Position numbers and translations under genes: made by a program. A DNA stretch of 64,000 bases from Streptomyces sp. SCSIO 75703 (lineage in GTDB: Bacteria; Actinomycetota; Actinomycetes; Streptomycetales; Streptomycetaceae), in contig NZ_CP144555.1 in assembly GCF_036607905.1 (NCBI RefSeq), forward strand, positions 2,294,001 to 2,358,000, in the 5' to 3' direction. The notes beneath the pieces are model-generated. The model was not told the DNA's origin, did not search any database, and saw nothing but the letters and a program-made list of their open reading frames with translations. Shown piece by piece: positions 34,478 to 44,508 of this stretch. Position 1 is the first letter of the stretch, and each line of letters opens with the position of its first letter.

Positions 34478-35490
34478 TGACCAGCCAGACCAAGAACCTG
34501 CTCGACCCCGGCTTCGAGCTGACGCTGCGCCCGATGCGCTACCCGGACTTCTACGAGCGCTACCGGGACGCCATCAAGAACACCTGGACCGTGGAGGAGG
34601 TCGACCTCCACTCGGACGTCGCCGACCTGGCCAGGCTGAGCCCCGCCGAGCAGCACCTGATCGGGCGGCTGGTGGCCTTCTTCGCCACCGGTGACTCGAT
34701 CGTGGCGAACAACCTGGTGCTGACGCTGTACAAGCACATCAACTCCCCCGAGGCGCGGCTGTACCTGTCCCGCCAGCTCTTCGAGGAGGCCGTGCACGTC
34801 CAGTTCTACCTGACGCTGCTCGACACCTACCTGCCCGATCCCGAGGACCGGGCCGCCGCGTTCGCCGCGGTGGAGAACATCCCCTCGATCCGGGAGAAGG
34901 CCGAGTTCTGCTTCAGGTGGATGGACTCGGTCGAGAAGCTGGACCGGCTGGAGACCCGGTCCGACCGCCGCCGCTTCCTGCTCAACCTCATCTGCTTCGC
35001 CGCCTGCATCGAGGGCCTGTTCTTCTACGGCGCCTTCGCCTACGTGTACTGGTTCCGCAGCCGCGGCCTGCTGCACGGGCTCGCCACCGGCACCAACTGG
35101 GTGTTCCGGGACGAGACGATGCACATGTCCTTCGCCTTCGACGTGGTGGACACCGTGCGCAAGGAGGAGCCGGGCCTCTTCGACGAGGAGCTGGGCCGCC
35201 AGGTCACCGACATGCTGAAGGAGGCCGTCGAGGCGGAGCTGCAGTTCGCCCGCGACCTGTGCGGTGACGGCCTGCCCGGCATGAACACCGAGTCCATGCG
35301 GCAGTACCTGGAGTGCGTCGCCGACCAGCGCCTGACCCGCCTGGGCTTCGCCCCGGTCTTCGGCTCGGAGAACCCGTTCTCCTTCATGGAGCTGCAGGGT
35401 GTGCAGGAACTGACCAACTTCTTCGAGCGCCGTCCGTCCGCGTACCAGGTGGCGGTGGAGGGCACCGTCGACCTGGACGAGGACTTCTGA
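34477..35490 (+). CDS. nrdB: Class Ia ribonucleoside-diphosphate reductase, small (radical) subunit
   Basis: A 337-residue ferritin-like protein that carries the tyrosyl radical. Metal ligands appear in EEVDLHSDV, in EEAVHVQFY (Glu, His, and a Tyr seven residues after the Glu as in E. coli Y122), and in FRDETMHMSFAFD. The C-terminal tail AVEGTVDLDEDF docks on NrdA. The ATG overlaps the nrdA stop by one base. In S. coelicolor a third gene, nrdS, follows; here a terminator comes directly after nrdB. Confidence 0.95.
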   Translation: MTSQTKNLLDPGFELTLRPMRYPDFYERYRDAIKNTWTVEEVDLHSDVADLARLSPAEQHLIGRLVAFFATGDSIVANNLVLTLYKHINSPEARLYLSRQLFEEAVHVQFYLTLLDTYLPDPEDRAAAFAAVENIPSIREKAEFCFRWMDSVEKLDRLETRSDRRRFLLNLICFAACIEGLFFYGAFAYVYWFRSRGLLHGLATGTNWVFRDETMHMSFAFDVVDTVRKEEPGLFDEELGRQVTDMLKEAVEAELQFARDLCGDGLPGMNTESMRQYLECVADQRLTRLGFAPVFGSENPFSFMELQGVQELTNFFERRPSAYQVAVEGTVDLDEDF

Positions 35491-35518
35491 GGCTCCCGTC
35501 CGACACCGGACCCCACCA

Positions 35519-35567
35519 CGGCCGGTGGCCCCCCGGACCCGCGAGGGTGCCGGGGGGCCACCGGCCG
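35519..35567. terminator. Bidirectional terminator between nrdB and cyp170A1
   Basis: A perfect 18-bp stem (35519-35536 with 35550-35567) and a 13-base loop. Core GCCGGTGGCCCCCCGG. It lies between convergent genes. Confidence 0.85.
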
Positions 35568-35573
35568 GCGCCG

Positions 35574-36959
35574 TCACCTGGGTATGGGCCGCACCCGCAG
35601 GTCGTCGGGGCGCAGGGTGATGCCCACGCGGACGGCGTCCTTCGAACCGGCCACCTGCTCGAAACGGAACGCGGTGGCGAGCGCCGCGGTGATCAGCGTG
35701 AGCTGCGCCATCGAGAAGTGGTCGCTCGGGCACTTGCGATTGCCGACGCTGAACGGCCGCATGGCGTATTTCGGCAGCTCGGTCACGCGTTCCGGAAGCC
35801 ACCGGTCGGGGTCGAACTCCAGGTGCCGCGCGTACGACTTCGGATCGCGCTGGATCGCGTACGGACTGTAGATGATGTCCGAACCGGCTGGAATGCGATA
35901 GCCACCGAGTTCGGTGTCGACCACGGCCCGCCGGGTCAATACCCATACGGCCGGACGCAAACGCATCGCCTCGACGATGACATTGTTGGTGTGGGTGAGC
36001 TTGCGGACATCCTCGAATGCGACGGGACGTCCGCCGGTCACCGCCCGGACTTCGTCGCGGATACGGTCGCCTTGTTCGGGGTGCGCGGCGAGCGCCTGCA
36101 ACAGCCACATGATCGTGGAGGCGATGGTCTCGCTTCCCGGGGTGAGGATGGCCACGACCTGGTCGTGTATCTCCTGTTCCCCGATGGGATCGCCATTGTC
36201 GTCCTTCGCCTCCAGCAATGCCGTCAGCAAATCGTCCGGCCGCCGGCCGGAGGCGCGGCGCTCGGCGACGATCTCGTCGACCAGCAGGTGCAGGTCGGCC
36301 AGGGCGCTGTTGAACTCGCGGTTGGCGGGCAGCGGCAGCCGGTACAGCGGTCCCAGCGGGACCACCATCCGGCGGTACATGCCGCGGAAGACGGTGGCGA
36401 GGGAGACGCACAGCCGCTCGGCCCGCTCGTCCATGTACTGACCGCGCAGCAGGCAGCGGGCGGCGACGCGCACGGCGACGCGGAAGGACTCGGAGGTGCA
36501 GTCGACGGTCCGTCCCGAGGCCCAGCGCTCGGTGAGCGCGTGCGCCTCCTCCTCCATGATCGGGCCGTAGGCGGGGATGGCGTCCAGTTTGAAGGCGGGC
36601 TGGATGGTGCGCCGCTGGCGCCGGTGGAGCGGGCCGTTGGCGGTCGCCACGCCCTCCTTGCCGAGCAGTCCTTCCAGCGACTCCCACAGCGGGCCGGCGA
36701 TGTGGTAGTCGGGGCTGAGGGCGAGGGCGCCGGTGAGCGCGGGGGTGGTGACCGCGTACACCGTCTTCGGGCCGATCCTGATGCGGACGACGTCGCCGTG
36801 GTCGCGCAGTTGCGCCATGAAGGCGAGCGGGTCGCGGGCCATCCGCCAGCCGTGGCCGAGCAGCGGCACGCCGCCGCCCGCGACGGGCGGTTCGCGCAGT
36901 CCGGCCGCGGGGCTCCCGGTCGTGCGGGGGGTGCCGGGGTCGACGGACTCGACGGTCAT
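35574..36959 (-). CDS. cyp170A1: Cytochrome P450 170A1-type, epi-isozizaene oxidase (albaflavenone synthase)
   Basis: A 461-residue P450. The I-helix reads [18 protein letters not shown], the ExxR pair is in [10 protein letters not shown], and the haem Cys lies in [14 protein letters not shown]. In S. coelicolor CYP170A1 oxidises epi-isozizaene twice to albaflavenone, a geosmin-like antibiotic, and moonlights as a farnesene synthase. The ATG overlaps the terpene synthase stop by 4 bases, so the two form a coupled operon. Redox partners are not encoded nearby. Confidence 0.93.
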   Translation of the reverse strand: MTVESVDPGTPRTTGSPAAGLREPPVAGGGVPLLGHGWRMARDPLAFMAQLRDHGDVVRIRIGPKTVYAVTTPALTGALALSPDYHIAGPLWESLEGLLGKEGVATANGPLHRRQRRTIQPAFKLDAIPAYGPIMEEEAHALTERWASGRTVDCTSESFRVAVRVAARCLLRGQYMDERAERLCVSLATVFRGMYRRMVVPLGPLYRLPLPANREFNSALADLHLLVDEIVAERRASGRRPDDLLTALLEAKDDNGDPIGEQEIHDQVVAILTPGSETIASTIMWLLQALAAHPEQGDRIRDEVRAVTGGRPVAFEDVRKLTHTNNVIVEAMRLRPAVWVLTRRAVVDTELGGYRIPAGSDIIYSPYAIQRDPKSYARHLEFDPDRWLPERVTELPKYAMRPFSVGNRKCPSDHFSMAQLTLITAALATAFRFEQVAGSKDAVRVGITLRPDDLRVRPIPR

Positions 36960-38044
36960 GCGTCACCTGCCGTTTCGTTGTTGACGTACGGGGGCGTGGA
37001 CCGGTCGGCCCAGCTCTCGACCCGGTAGCGGCCGGATTCGTGGTGGAACCAGTAGACAGAGCTGAACCAGTTCCGCATATTGGCCACATGAGTCCGCACG
37101 GCGCCGCTCAGTTCCTCTCCCCGGACGGTTCCGTCGGCGAGTGTGCCGGCGAGTCGGATGACGTCCTGTTCCACGGCGAGGAATTCGGATATGCATTCCT
37201 CGACCCGCCGCCGGACTTCGTCGATCGCTTCGTCGAGGGTCAGCCCCTCGTGCGTCACGAGACTGATCCCGAGATTGTGGACCTCGTTTCCGGCGAGTTC
37301 CTTGGGCAGCGAACAGAGGTCGTTGTACCAGGCGGCGAATTCCTGGCTGAGCAGTGCGGCCCGCCGGTATGCGGGATGTTTCCTCACGGTGTCCGGGAGT
37401 TCACATCCCGCGCTGGGTTCCAGAAGATCGGTCCATATCCAGTGGGCGAAGGTGAGACGGCGCAGGGCGAGGTATTCCTCGACGCCGGGCACGATTCCCC
37501 GGGTGCGGTTGTGGAATTCGCGGTCGTACGCCTCGATCACTTCGTGGAAGTGCCGGGCGAAGCGGTCGTTCCAGGTCTGCGGGAGGAAGGCGTACAGCCG
37601 CAGCACGCTGTCGGAGAACCCGGCGACCAGCGTGTCCCGGTGGTGCAGGTGGTCGGCCGGGGAGTCGAGTGCCGCGTGGAGGTGCCGGCGCAGCCGGCGC
37701 CAGGCGGCGGGGCGGTCGTGCACGATGTCGCGGTCGTGGCGGTCGTCCCAGACGAAGAACCAGGCACTGTAGTCCGCTATCGCCTGGAGGACCGCGTCGG
37801 GGGCGCCCAGGTAGTAGCCCGCCATGAGATCGGTGTAGCGCAGCCCGTCGGCATACTCCTCGACCTTGTCCGCGGGCATGAGCCGCTTTTCCAGCAGCCA
37901 GGTGCGGGTCTTCTCCTGGAGTCTGGGCCAATACGGGTGGAGCCGGCGGGGGAATTCCGCCTCGATCACCGGGAGCGCGAGCCGTGGTGGTACTACCGCG
38001 GTCGCGGTAGGTGTCGCTGTGGTGCCGTGTGAGAAAGCATGCAC
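36956..38044 (-). CDS. eizA: Epi-isozizaene synthase (sesquiterpene cyclase)
   Basis: A 362-residue class I terpene synthase cyclising farnesyl diphosphate to epi-isozizaene. The Asp-rich motif is WDDRHDRD, the atypical DDxxD form of this enzyme, and the second metal motif is NDLCSLPKE. The C-terminus [20 protein letters not shown] also matches the S. coelicolor enzyme. GTG 38044 has GAGAGGGG upstream and gives the known N-terminus ([12 protein letters not shown]). Confidence 0.96.
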   Translation of the reverse strand: MHAFSHGTTATPTATAVVPPRLALPVIEAEFPRRLHPYWPRLQEKTRTWLLEKRLMPADKVEEYADGLRYTDLMAGYYLGAPDAVLQAIADYSAWFFVWDDRHDRDIVHDRPAAWRRLRRHLHAALDSPADHLHHRDTLVAGFSDSVLRLYAFLPQTWNDRFARHFHEVIEAYDREFHNRTRGIVPGVEEYLALRRLTFAHWIWTDLLEPSAGCELPDTVRKHPAYRRAALLSQEFAAWYNDLCSLPKELAGNEVHNLGISLVTHEGLTLDEAIDEVRRRVEECISEFLAVEQDVIRLAGTLADGTVRGEELSGAVRTHVANMRNWFSSVYWFHHESGRYRVESWADRSTPPYVNNETAGDA

Positions 38045-38258
38045 GAACTGAACCCCTCTCAGCCGCCGGTGGCGCACCCTCCCACTGAGCGGGGCGTGCG
38101 CCGTTGCGTATCCCCGCACTTCCCATTCAGCACCACAACTGACCGTCCTGGGAACGGATTTGCTTCAACCATCACCGGTCGGTGCCGGACTTCTCCTGGT
38201 GTGTGGCAGCTTCGGAATCGGGGCCGGGGGGACGGTTCGAACAGGTGACGGAGAAAAG

Positions 38259-38294
38259 ACGGCGCCCGTTCGGCCGATACCGAACGGGCGCCGT
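38259..38294. terminator. Terminator after def
   Basis: ACGGCGCCCGTTCGG (38259-38273) pairs perfectly with 38280-38294 over a 6-base loop, 25 bases past the def stop. The rest of the gap up to eizA (38045-38258) is the eizA promoter region. Confidence 0.85.
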
Positions 38295-38319
38295 GCGCGG
38301 GGCCGGGCCCCGGGGTACC

Positions 38320-38970
38320 TCAGTCGTTGGCGACGACGGGGTAGCGCGGCTCGTTCTCGGCCATCTGCCGCAGCGCGTCCTTGCGTTCGCGCTTGGAGAG
38401 CCGGTCGATGTAGAGGTAGCCGTAGAGGTGGTCGGTCTCGTGCTGGAGGCAGCGGGCGAAGTAGCCGGTGCCGCGCACCTTGACCGGGTTGCCCTTCTCG
38501 TCCTGCCCGGTCACCTCGGCGTAGTCGGGGCGGGCGAGCGGCGCGTAGGCGGTCGGCACGGACAGGCAGCCCTCGCTGTTGTCGTCCAGGCGGCGCCGGT
38601 CTGCGGGGAGTTCGACGAGCTTCGGGTTGCAGACCACGCCGACGTGGCGGACGCCCTGGTCGTCGGGGCAGTCGTAGACGAAGACCTTGCGGTCGACGCC
38701 GATCTGGTTGGCGGCCAGGCCCACGCCCTCGGCGGTGCGCTGGCTGGCGAACATGTCGGCGACGAGCTGCTGCAGTTCCTCGCCGAAGTCGGTGACGTCC
38801 TGGCACTCCTTGTGCAGGGCCGGGTGGCCGACCACGGTGATCGGGCGCGAGGTGCCGCGCTCACGCCAGGCGGTCTCGCGCTCCTCGCAGTCGTCGGTGT
38901 CGACGACATAGCCGTCGTCGTCCACGGGGAGCACGCCCGCGTGCTGCTGATCGGTGTCCTGCTGCGCCAT
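38320..38970 (-). CDS. def: Peptide deformylase
   Basis: A 216-residue metalloenzyme removing the formyl group from new proteins. The three motifs are visible: [17 protein letters not shown] (metal Cys) and QHETDHLYG (HExxH). An acidic N-terminal extension of about 40 residues precedes the catalytic domain. ATG 38970. Streptomyces carries several paralogues, so this may not be the sole essential copy. Confidence 0.92.
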   Translation of the reverse strand: MAQQDTDQQHAGVLPVDDDGYVVDTDDCEERETAWRERGTSRPITVVGHPALHKECQDVTDFGEELQQLVADMFASQRTAEGVGLAANQIGVDRKVFVYDCPDDQGVRHVGVVCNPKLVELPADRRRLDDNSEGCLSVPTAYAPLARPDYAEVTGQDEKGNPVKVRGTGYFARCLQHETDHLYGYLYIDRLSKRERKDALRQMAENEPRYPVVAND

Positions 38971-39034
38971 GACCGACGAACGCCTTCCTGAACTGTGACC
39001 CTTTTCGATGCTGCATACAGGGTACGGGGGCCGG

Positions 39035-39157
39035 GCCCCGGCGGGACACGGTCCGGGCGCACGGCCCCCGCGGGGTTCGGTCCGGGCCTCGGCGGCCCCG
39101 GCGGGCGTACGGTCCGGCCCCGGCGGGAGACGGTCCGGCCCCGGCGGCCACGGTGGG
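39035..39157. repeat. About 22-bp tandem minisatellite
   Basis: Units of the form CCCCGGCGGG-N3/4-ACGGTCCGG recur near 39036, 39096, 39117 and 39139, with degraded copies between. It fills the gap between def and the TPR gene. No coding capacity is supported. Confidence 0.6.
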
Positions 39158-39201
39158 GCGAGGATCGGCTCGGCGGGTCCTCGTGGGCGGGTGCCGTGGG
39201 G

Positions 39202-40182
39202 TCAGCAGACCTCTTCGAGGTCCCGCCAGTCCCGGGAGTCGGGGCTGTCGGCGACCCAGCCGTCCAGCAGCCCCCGCACCAGCGCGGCCGGGGCGGCCAC
39301 CCCGCACTCGCGCTCGGGCACCCAGAGCTGGCCGTCGGTGCGGTGGCCGAGCGGGCCCGGGTGTCCCGGTTCGCTGTGGTCGTGCGGGTCGAGGTGCTCG
39401 CCGTCGCCCTCGTCGGAGGGCATCCGGGACTCGGAACACATCCGGCACAGCAGCCGGACCGAGGAGGACCAGTCCTCGGCGGCGAAACCGGCGTCGGCGG
39501 CGAGCTGTTCCAGGGCGTCCCGGTCGGCCTCGGTGGCGGCTTCCAGAAGCACCACCCAGGTGGGCACGGGCGAGGGCGCCCACAGCTCGATCTCGTCGAA
39601 GACGGGGTAGGCGTGCCCGGCGGCGGTGGTGCGTTCGCCGTGCGGCACCCCGTCGTGCAGGACGACCTCGCCCCAGCGCCGCCCGGAGGAGGGCAGCGGG
39701 ATGGAGAGGACCTCGATCCGGGCCGGGTCCAGCCGCCGGCCCCACACCACCTCGGCCTCGCCCTCCGGGGAGAGGCGTACGGCGGCGCTGCCGAGGTCCA
39801 TGCCGAGCGGTTCGCCGGCGTCGGTCGCCTCGCCGGGGGTGCGCAGCCCGTACGCCTGCCAGGCGCGGCGGGCCAGCGGCCAGTCCTGGAGCGCGGTGGC
39901 GGCGATGCCGACGTTCCACCAGTCGGGAGCGCCGAGGTCCCGGTCGAGCAGGGCGACGGCCCGCAGCCCGGCGGCACGGGCCTGTTCCCAGTCGTGCCGG
40001 AACTTGTGCAGCAGGGCCAGGTTGAACCACGACTCCGACAGCCAGGGTTCCAGGTCGGCGGCCCGCGTGAGCAGTGCCCCCGCGTCCTCGTAGCGACCGT
40101 CGCCGATCAGCGTGAACGCCCGGTCGGTGGCCTGCCGCCAGGAGGCGGAGGGCCGGTGCCGTCCCTTGCCGAAGATCCTCAC
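39202..40182 (-). CDS. Tetratricopeptide-repeat protein of unknown function
   Basis: A 326-residue protein. One or two TPR-like helical repeats occupy the N-terminus (AFTLIGDGRYEDAGALLTRA and SWFNLALLHKFRHDWEQARA), followed by an uncharacterised domain with DWWNVGIAATALQDWPLARR. A His/Asp-rich stretch near 285 (GEHLDPHDHSEPGHPGP) could bind metal. GTG 40182 is chosen because GGCGGGAA lies upstream; in-frame starts up to 40293 are possible. Conserved in Streptomyces; function unknown. Confidence 0.7.
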   Translation of the reverse strand: MRIFGKGRHRPSASWRQATDRAFTLIGDGRYEDAGALLTRAADLEPWLSESWFNLALLHKFRHDWEQARAAGLRAVALLDRDLGAPDWWNVGIAATALQDWPLARRAWQAYGLRTPGEATDAGEPLGMDLGSAAVRLSPEGEAEVVWGRRLDPARIEVLSIPLPSSGRRWGEVVLHDGVPHGERTTAAGHAYPVFDEIELWAPSPVPTWVVLLEAATEADRDALEQLAADAGFAAEDWSSSVRLLCRMCSESRMPSDEGDGEHLDPHDHSEPGHPGPLGHRTDGQLWVPERECGVAAPAALVRGLLDGWVADSPDSRDWRDLEEVC

Positions 40183-40296
40183 GATTCCCGCCTGCCAGTT
40201 CCGTACGGTGGGCTGGCCGTGCCTTTCCGTGCCCCCGGACACCCTCTCCTGCGCATCAAACCATGTACGGCCGCGGGGGCGCTCATTACCCATGGG

Positions 40297-41544
40297 TTAT
40301 CCCTCGGCGGGCACGGTCAGGCTGCCGCGGGAGAGCACTCGGGCCAGCGCTTCCACGACTTCCGGAGCGTAGTCGCCCGCGGCGGCCAGGCGCAGCTCTT
40401 CGAGCGCGGTGAGGCTGCCGCCGGGTCCGGCGTCCCGGGCCTTCTCCTCGTAGGCGTTGACCGCCCGTATGATCCGCGCGGCCAGGGGCTGGTCGCGGCA
40501 GGGGTCGGCCTGCCGTTCGACGACGACGGCGACGGCGGCGTCGACGCCGGTCTGGCGGACGACGGCGCCGCCGAGGAGCGCGATCCGCCGCTGTTCCGCG
40601 AGCGGCAGGGCGGCGGTGGCGCCGGCCGGGACCGGGTCGACGAGGCTGAGCTGTCCGATGTCGTGCATGAGGGCGGCGTACTCCAGGACGGTCAGTGCGC
40701 CCCCGGACAGGCCCAGCTCGCGGCCGACGGCCCCGCTGAGCTCGGCGACGCGCCGGGCGTGCCCGGCCGGGGTGTACCCGGCGATCTCGGTGGCGCGGGC
40801 GAGCGAGGCGATGGTCTGCCGGTAGGTGGCGCGGACGGCGGCGTAGCGCCGGTAGGAGAGCTGGGTGAGCAGCAGCGGCACGGAGAGGACGGGCAGCGCC
40901 CACAGGCCCGCGACGGCGACCGCGAGTGCCATCACGGCGCCGGTCGCGCAGACGGCGGAGGTGATGCCGGCCATGCCGCGCAGTTCCTCGCGGAGCAGCG
41001 GGCCGAGGGGCCAGCCGCTGCGGGCGCGGGCGGGCGCCGCGGCGAGGACGGCGTCGCAGAGCGCGGTGAGGGCGAGCAGGGCGATGAGCAGCAGGGCGTG
41101 GCCCAGGCCGCCCCAGTCGCGGAAGGCGCCCTGGTGGGAGAGGGGCTGGAAGCAGACGGCGGCGAAGGCCACGGTGAGGACGCGGCGGGTGAGCTGGTCG
41201 AGCAGGGGGCCGCGGCCACGGGCGATGTAGGGCACGCTGCCGAGCAGGGAGGCGGCGAGCACGACGGTGACGGTCTGGGCGACGCCGTGCCGGGCGGGCT
41301 CCGCGCCGATCTCCCCGAGCAGTGCGTAGGCGAGGCCCCCGGCGGCGGCGAGGGGCGCGGTCTCGCGGGTCTCGGCGCCGGTGCGGCGGGTGAGTTCGCC
41401 GAGGGCGACGAGGAGCCCGAACGCGAGGGCGACGGGCCGGTCGGCCACTCCGGTCCACAGCACGCGCGCGAGGCAGCCGGCGGCGGTGAGTACGGCACAG
41501 GCACGGGTGAGGACGAGGACGGCCGGCGTCCGCGCCGCCGTCAC
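40297..41544 (-). CDS. Membrane-anchored HD-domain protein (degenerate HD-GYP)
   Basis: A 415-residue protein. Six or so membrane segments fill residues 1-220. The cytoplasmic HD domain follows, with GYTPAGHARRVAELSG and the metal pair in ALMHDIGQLSLVDP. The HHExxDGxGYP signature that defines active c-di-GMP phosphodiesterases is absent; the corresponding region reads VVVERQADPCRDQPLAARI. It may therefore be a sensor or inactive partner of the next HD-GYP protein. Confidence 0.8.
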   Translation of the reverse strand: MTAARTPAVLVLTRACAVLTAAGCLARVLWTGVADRPVALAFGLLVALGELTRRTGAETRETAPLAAAGGLAYALLGEIGAEPARHGVAQTVTVVLAASLLGSVPYIARGRGPLLDQLTRRVLTVAFAAVCFQPLSHQGAFRDWGGLGHALLLIALLALTALCDAVLAAAPARARSGWPLGPLLREELRGMAGITSAVCATGAVMALAVAVAGLWALPVLSVPLLLTQLSYRRYAAVRATYRQTIASLARATEIAGYTPAGHARRVAELSGAVGRELGLSGGALTVLEYAALMHDIGQLSLVDPVPAGATAALPLAEQRRIALLGGAVVRQTGVDAAVAVVVERQADPCRDQPLAARIIRAVNAYEEKARDAGPGGSLTALEELRLAAAGDYAPEVVEALARVLSRGSLTVPAEG

Positions 41545-41734
41545 CGGGCGTCCTGCCGGCCGGCGGGCCCGGGAGGCGTGGCAGCGCCGGGGCGTACGGC
41601 TCGGTGGGCGCGCGCCCGCGTGCGTGCCGGTGCTCCGGCGCTGCCGGGGCCTGCCCTGCGGGCCGGCGCTCCGGCGCCGGCCGTGCGAGCGGTGCGGGCC
41701 GCCCGCGGCGGAAGCGGGCGCGCGGCGGGCCGCG

Positions 41735-43084
41735 TCACCGGGTGCCCCGTCCGACGCGGTCGCGGGCGGCGGCGTCCTCCGGCCCGGCGGTCCGCGGCGA
41801 GGGGGCGGCGGGCGGGGCCGCGTCGGAGGTGACCGCGGGCTGCCAGCCGTGGCTGCCCAGCGCCCGGACCAGGGCGCCGACCATCCGCGGGTCGAACTGC
41901 GAGCCCGCGCACCGCTGGAGTTCCTCCAGGGCGGCGGGGACCGGGCGGGCCCGGCGGTAGGAGCGGGTGGAGGTCATCGCGTCGAAGGCGTCGGCGACCG
42001 CGACCACCCGGGCCGACTCGGGGATCTGGCCGCCGGCCAGTCCGTAGGGGTAGCCGCTGCCGTCGAGGCGTTCGTGGTGGTGGAGCACGGCGGCGCGCGC
42101 CTCGCCCAGGAAGCGGATGCCGCGCACCATCTCGTGCCCGTACTCGGGGTGCAGTTCGATCACGCGCCGCTCCTCGGGCGTGAGCGGTCCCTCCTTGCGC
42201 AGCAGCCGGGTCGGCACGCCGAGCTTGCCCACGTCGTGCAGGATGCCGGCGAAGCGGAGCGTCTCGACCCGCTCGTCGTCCATGCCCAGCTCACGGGCGA
42301 TCATCATCGAGGCGCGGCCGACCCGCTCGCTGTGGCCGCGGGTGTAGCCGTCCTTGATGTCGACGGCCTGCACCAGGGCGCGGATGGTGGCCTGGTGGGC
42401 GGCGCGCTCGCGGTCGTACTGGGCGAAGGCCCACCACGACACCCACATCGGCGGCAGTACCAGCAGTGCGGCGACGGGCCCGTACGGGCTGTGCCACAGG
42501 ACGGCCATCATCAGCGCGGCGAGCCCGTGCACGGTGATCGGGGCGAGCGAGCGCAGGAAGTGCCCCCGCCAGGCGCGCCGGGCCGGGACCCGCTCGGCCA
42601 GGGCGAGGATGCCGCCGTCGAGGAGCGTCAGCACCAGGCAGAAGGCGAGGACGGCGGCGCCGGCCGGCAGCAGCGCGTAGGGGAAGCGGGGGCCGAGGAC
42701 GGCGTCCTGCCCGCCGAACGCGTCGTGGGTGCGGGCGGCGGCGCAGACGGCGAGGACGAGTTGCGCGGCCCGCCAGATCCGGCGCAGCCGGGAGTCCCGC
42801 TCGGCGGGGGGCCCGGCCGGGGCGAGCAGCGCGCCGGGCAGCGCCACGAAGGCCGCGGCGGGCGGCGGCAGCAGGAAGGCGCCGGTGAGCAGGATGGGGT
42901 AGCAGGTGCCGACGGAGCGGGAGCGGGCGATCCGCTCGCCGCCCGCGTAGAGCCCGGCGAGCAGCAGGACGGCCCACCCGTGCGGGTGGGCCGGGGGGAG
43001 CGGGGCGAGCGGGCAGAGGCAGAGGAGGGCGGCGAGGGCGGCACCGGCGACGTAGACACGTGCCCGTGCCGGTACCACGTCCAT
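41735..43084 (-). CDS. Membrane HD-GYP domain protein, putative c-di-GMP phosphodiesterase
   Basis: A 449-residue protein with about six N-terminal membrane segments, then a complete HD-GYP domain: KDGYTRGHSERVGRAS, AGILHDVGKLGVP and VLHHHERLDGSGYPYGL. These residues bind the metals that hydrolyse cyclic di-GMP, a signal that blocks sporulation in Streptomyces. ATG 43084 has GGGGAGGGG upstream. It lies upstream of the degenerate HD protein on the same strand; the 190-base spacer between them (41545-41734) is low-complexity and gene-free. It is downstream of rsrA. Confidence 0.88.
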   Translation of the reverse strand: MDVVPARARVYVAGAALAALLCLCPLAPLPPAHPHGWAVLLLAGLYAGGERIARSRSVGTCYPILLTGAFLLPPPAAAFVALPGALLAPAGPPAERDSRLRRIWRAAQLVLAVCAAARTHDAFGGQDAVLGPRFPYALLPAGAAVLAFCLVLTLLDGGILALAERVPARRAWRGHFLRSLAPITVHGLAALMMAVLWHSPYGPVAALLVLPPMWVSWWAFAQYDRERAAHQATIRALVQAVDIKDGYTRGHSERVGRASMMIARELGMDDERVETLRFAGILHDVGKLGVPTRLLRKEGPLTPEERRVIELHPEYGHEMVRGIRFLGEARAAVLHHHERLDGSGYPYGLAGGQIPESARVVAVADAFDAMTSTRSYRRARPVPAALEELQRCAGSQFDPRMVGALVRALGSHGWQPAVTSDAAPPAAPSPRTAGPEDAAARDRVGRGTR

Positions 43085-43242
43085 GTGCCCCTCCCCCGGC
43101 CATGCCTGTCAGGCTCGGAGCCTAGGACGGCAGGGGGGCGGTGTGGGCCGATAAGCCTCGGATTAGCACGGACGAGTGATGGGCTCGTCGGAGGCGACGC
43201 GCGGGCCCCCGGGGTCCGGGGGCGCGGGGCGCGGCGTCCGGT

Positions 43243-43554
43243 TCAGGACTCCTGGGGAGCCGGCGGCGCGGCGGTGACGTCGTGTTCGGGCACGGACTGG
43301 CCCGAGCGGATCAGGTCGATGCGGCCCATGACCTTGGCGCGCAGGTCACCCGGCACGTCGTCCTGGCCGCAGCACCGCTTGACCAGCTTCTTGACGGCCT
43401 GCTCCAGCCCGTACTTCTCCAGGCAGGGCGAGCACTCCTCGAAGTGGTGCTCGAACTTCACGCAGTCGGAATCCGGCATCTCCCGGTCGAGGAACTCGTA
43501 GAGATGATCGAGGATTTCGCTGCAATCCGTCTCGTGCGGCTCTCCGCAGCTCAT
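43243..43554 (-). CDS. rsrA: Thiol-responsive zinc anti-sigma factor RsrA
   Basis: A 103-residue ZAS protein that binds SigR when reduced. Zinc ligands and switch thiols are in their canonical places: Cys3, Cys11, His37, Cys41 and Cys44 (CEPH... [17 protein letters not shown]), with extra Cys31, Cys61 and Cys62. Disulfide formation expels zinc and frees SigR. The ATG overlaps the sigR stop (ATGA). Translational coupling keeps the pair balanced. Confidence 0.95.
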   Translation of the reverse strand: MSCGEPHETDCSEILDHLYEFLDREMPDSDCVKFEHHFEECSPCLEKYGLEQAVKKLVKRCCGQDDVPGDLRAKVMGRIDLIRSGQSVPEHDVTAAPPAPQES

Positions 43555-44234
43555 GACCCCGAGCCTTTCGCTTCGTTCGACTCTCCGGCGCCGGCCGGGA
43601 CCAGTCCGCGGTCGCGGGCGTAGTCCTCCAGCATCCCGCGGAGCTGACGGCGGCCCCGGTGCAGACGGGACATCACCGTACCGATGGGTGTCCCCATGAT
43701 GTCCGCGATCTCCTTGTACGCAAAGCCCTCCACGTCCGCCAGGTACACGGCGATCCGGAACTCCTCCGGGATCGCCTGGAGGGCCTCCTTCACGTCCGAG
43801 TCGGGCAGGTGGTCGAGTGCCTGCGACTCGGCGGAGCGCAGCCCCGTCGACATGTGCGACTCGGCGCGCGCGAGCTGCCAGTCCTCGATGTCCTCGGCCG
43901 CGCTGCGCTGGGGCTCGCGCTGCTTCTTGCGGTACGAGTTGATGAAGGTGTTGGTGAGGATCCGGTACAGCCACGCCTTGAGGTTGGTGCCCTCGCGGAA
44001 CTGGTGGAAGGACGCGTACGCCTTGGCGTAGGTCTCCTGGACCAGGTCCTCCGCGTCGGCAGGGTTACGCGTCATGCGCAGCGCGGCCGAGTACATCTGG
44101 TCGAGGAATTCGAGCGCGTCCCGCTCGAAGCGCGCGCTGCGCTCGGCGGCCGACTCCGTGCCCGTGCCCCGGCCCTCGGGCTGCTCCGCCTGGCCGTGTT
44201 CGGTCCCTGCGTCGGTCCCAGTGACCGGACCCAC
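43551..44234 (-). CDS. sigR: ECF sigma factor SigR (thiol-oxidative stress)
   Basis: A 227-residue ECF sigma factor, equal in length to S. coelicolor SigR. Region 2 contains [18 protein letters not shown] and [20 protein letters not shown]; region 4 contains [20 protein letters not shown] and [16 protein letters not shown]. The GTG at 44234 starts the short, stable form. An in-frame ATG at 44450 ([13 protein letters not shown]) with GAGAGGAAG upstream would add 72 residues, corresponding to the unstable SigR-prime made from the stress promoter. SigR drives thioredoxin, mycothiol and proteolysis genes. Confidence 0.95.
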   Translation of the reverse strand: MGPVTGTDAGTEHGQAEQPEGRGTGTESAAERSARFERDALEFLDQMYSAALRMTRNPADAEDLVQETYAKAYASFHQFREGTNLKAWLYRILTNTFINSYRKKQREPQRSAAEDIEDWQLARAESHMSTGLRSAESQALDHLPDSDVKEALQAIPEEFRIAVYLADVEGFAYKEIADIMGTPIGTVMSRLHRGRRQLRGMLEDYARDRGLVPAGAGESNEAKGSGS

Positions 44235-44508
44235 CTCCTCCAGTGTCGTCGTGGAGCCGGAAACGGTCCCACTCGAATCGGAGGATAGACGACGATCCGT
44301 CCCGCCCGCCGCTCGAACGGGGGTGGTCCGGGCCGCGTGGAGCACCGTCCAGTCGAGGCCGGAGCGGCCGTCCTTGCCCGTCTCCGCTCCCGCCGGGCGC
44401 GATCCGCCCACCGGGGACTGCGGGACGGGTGGGCAGAAGGTCGAACCCATGCGGCGGACTTCCTCTCCTACGGCGTCGGCGCTGATGTCAGCTCGGTACA
44501 TACGGCAC

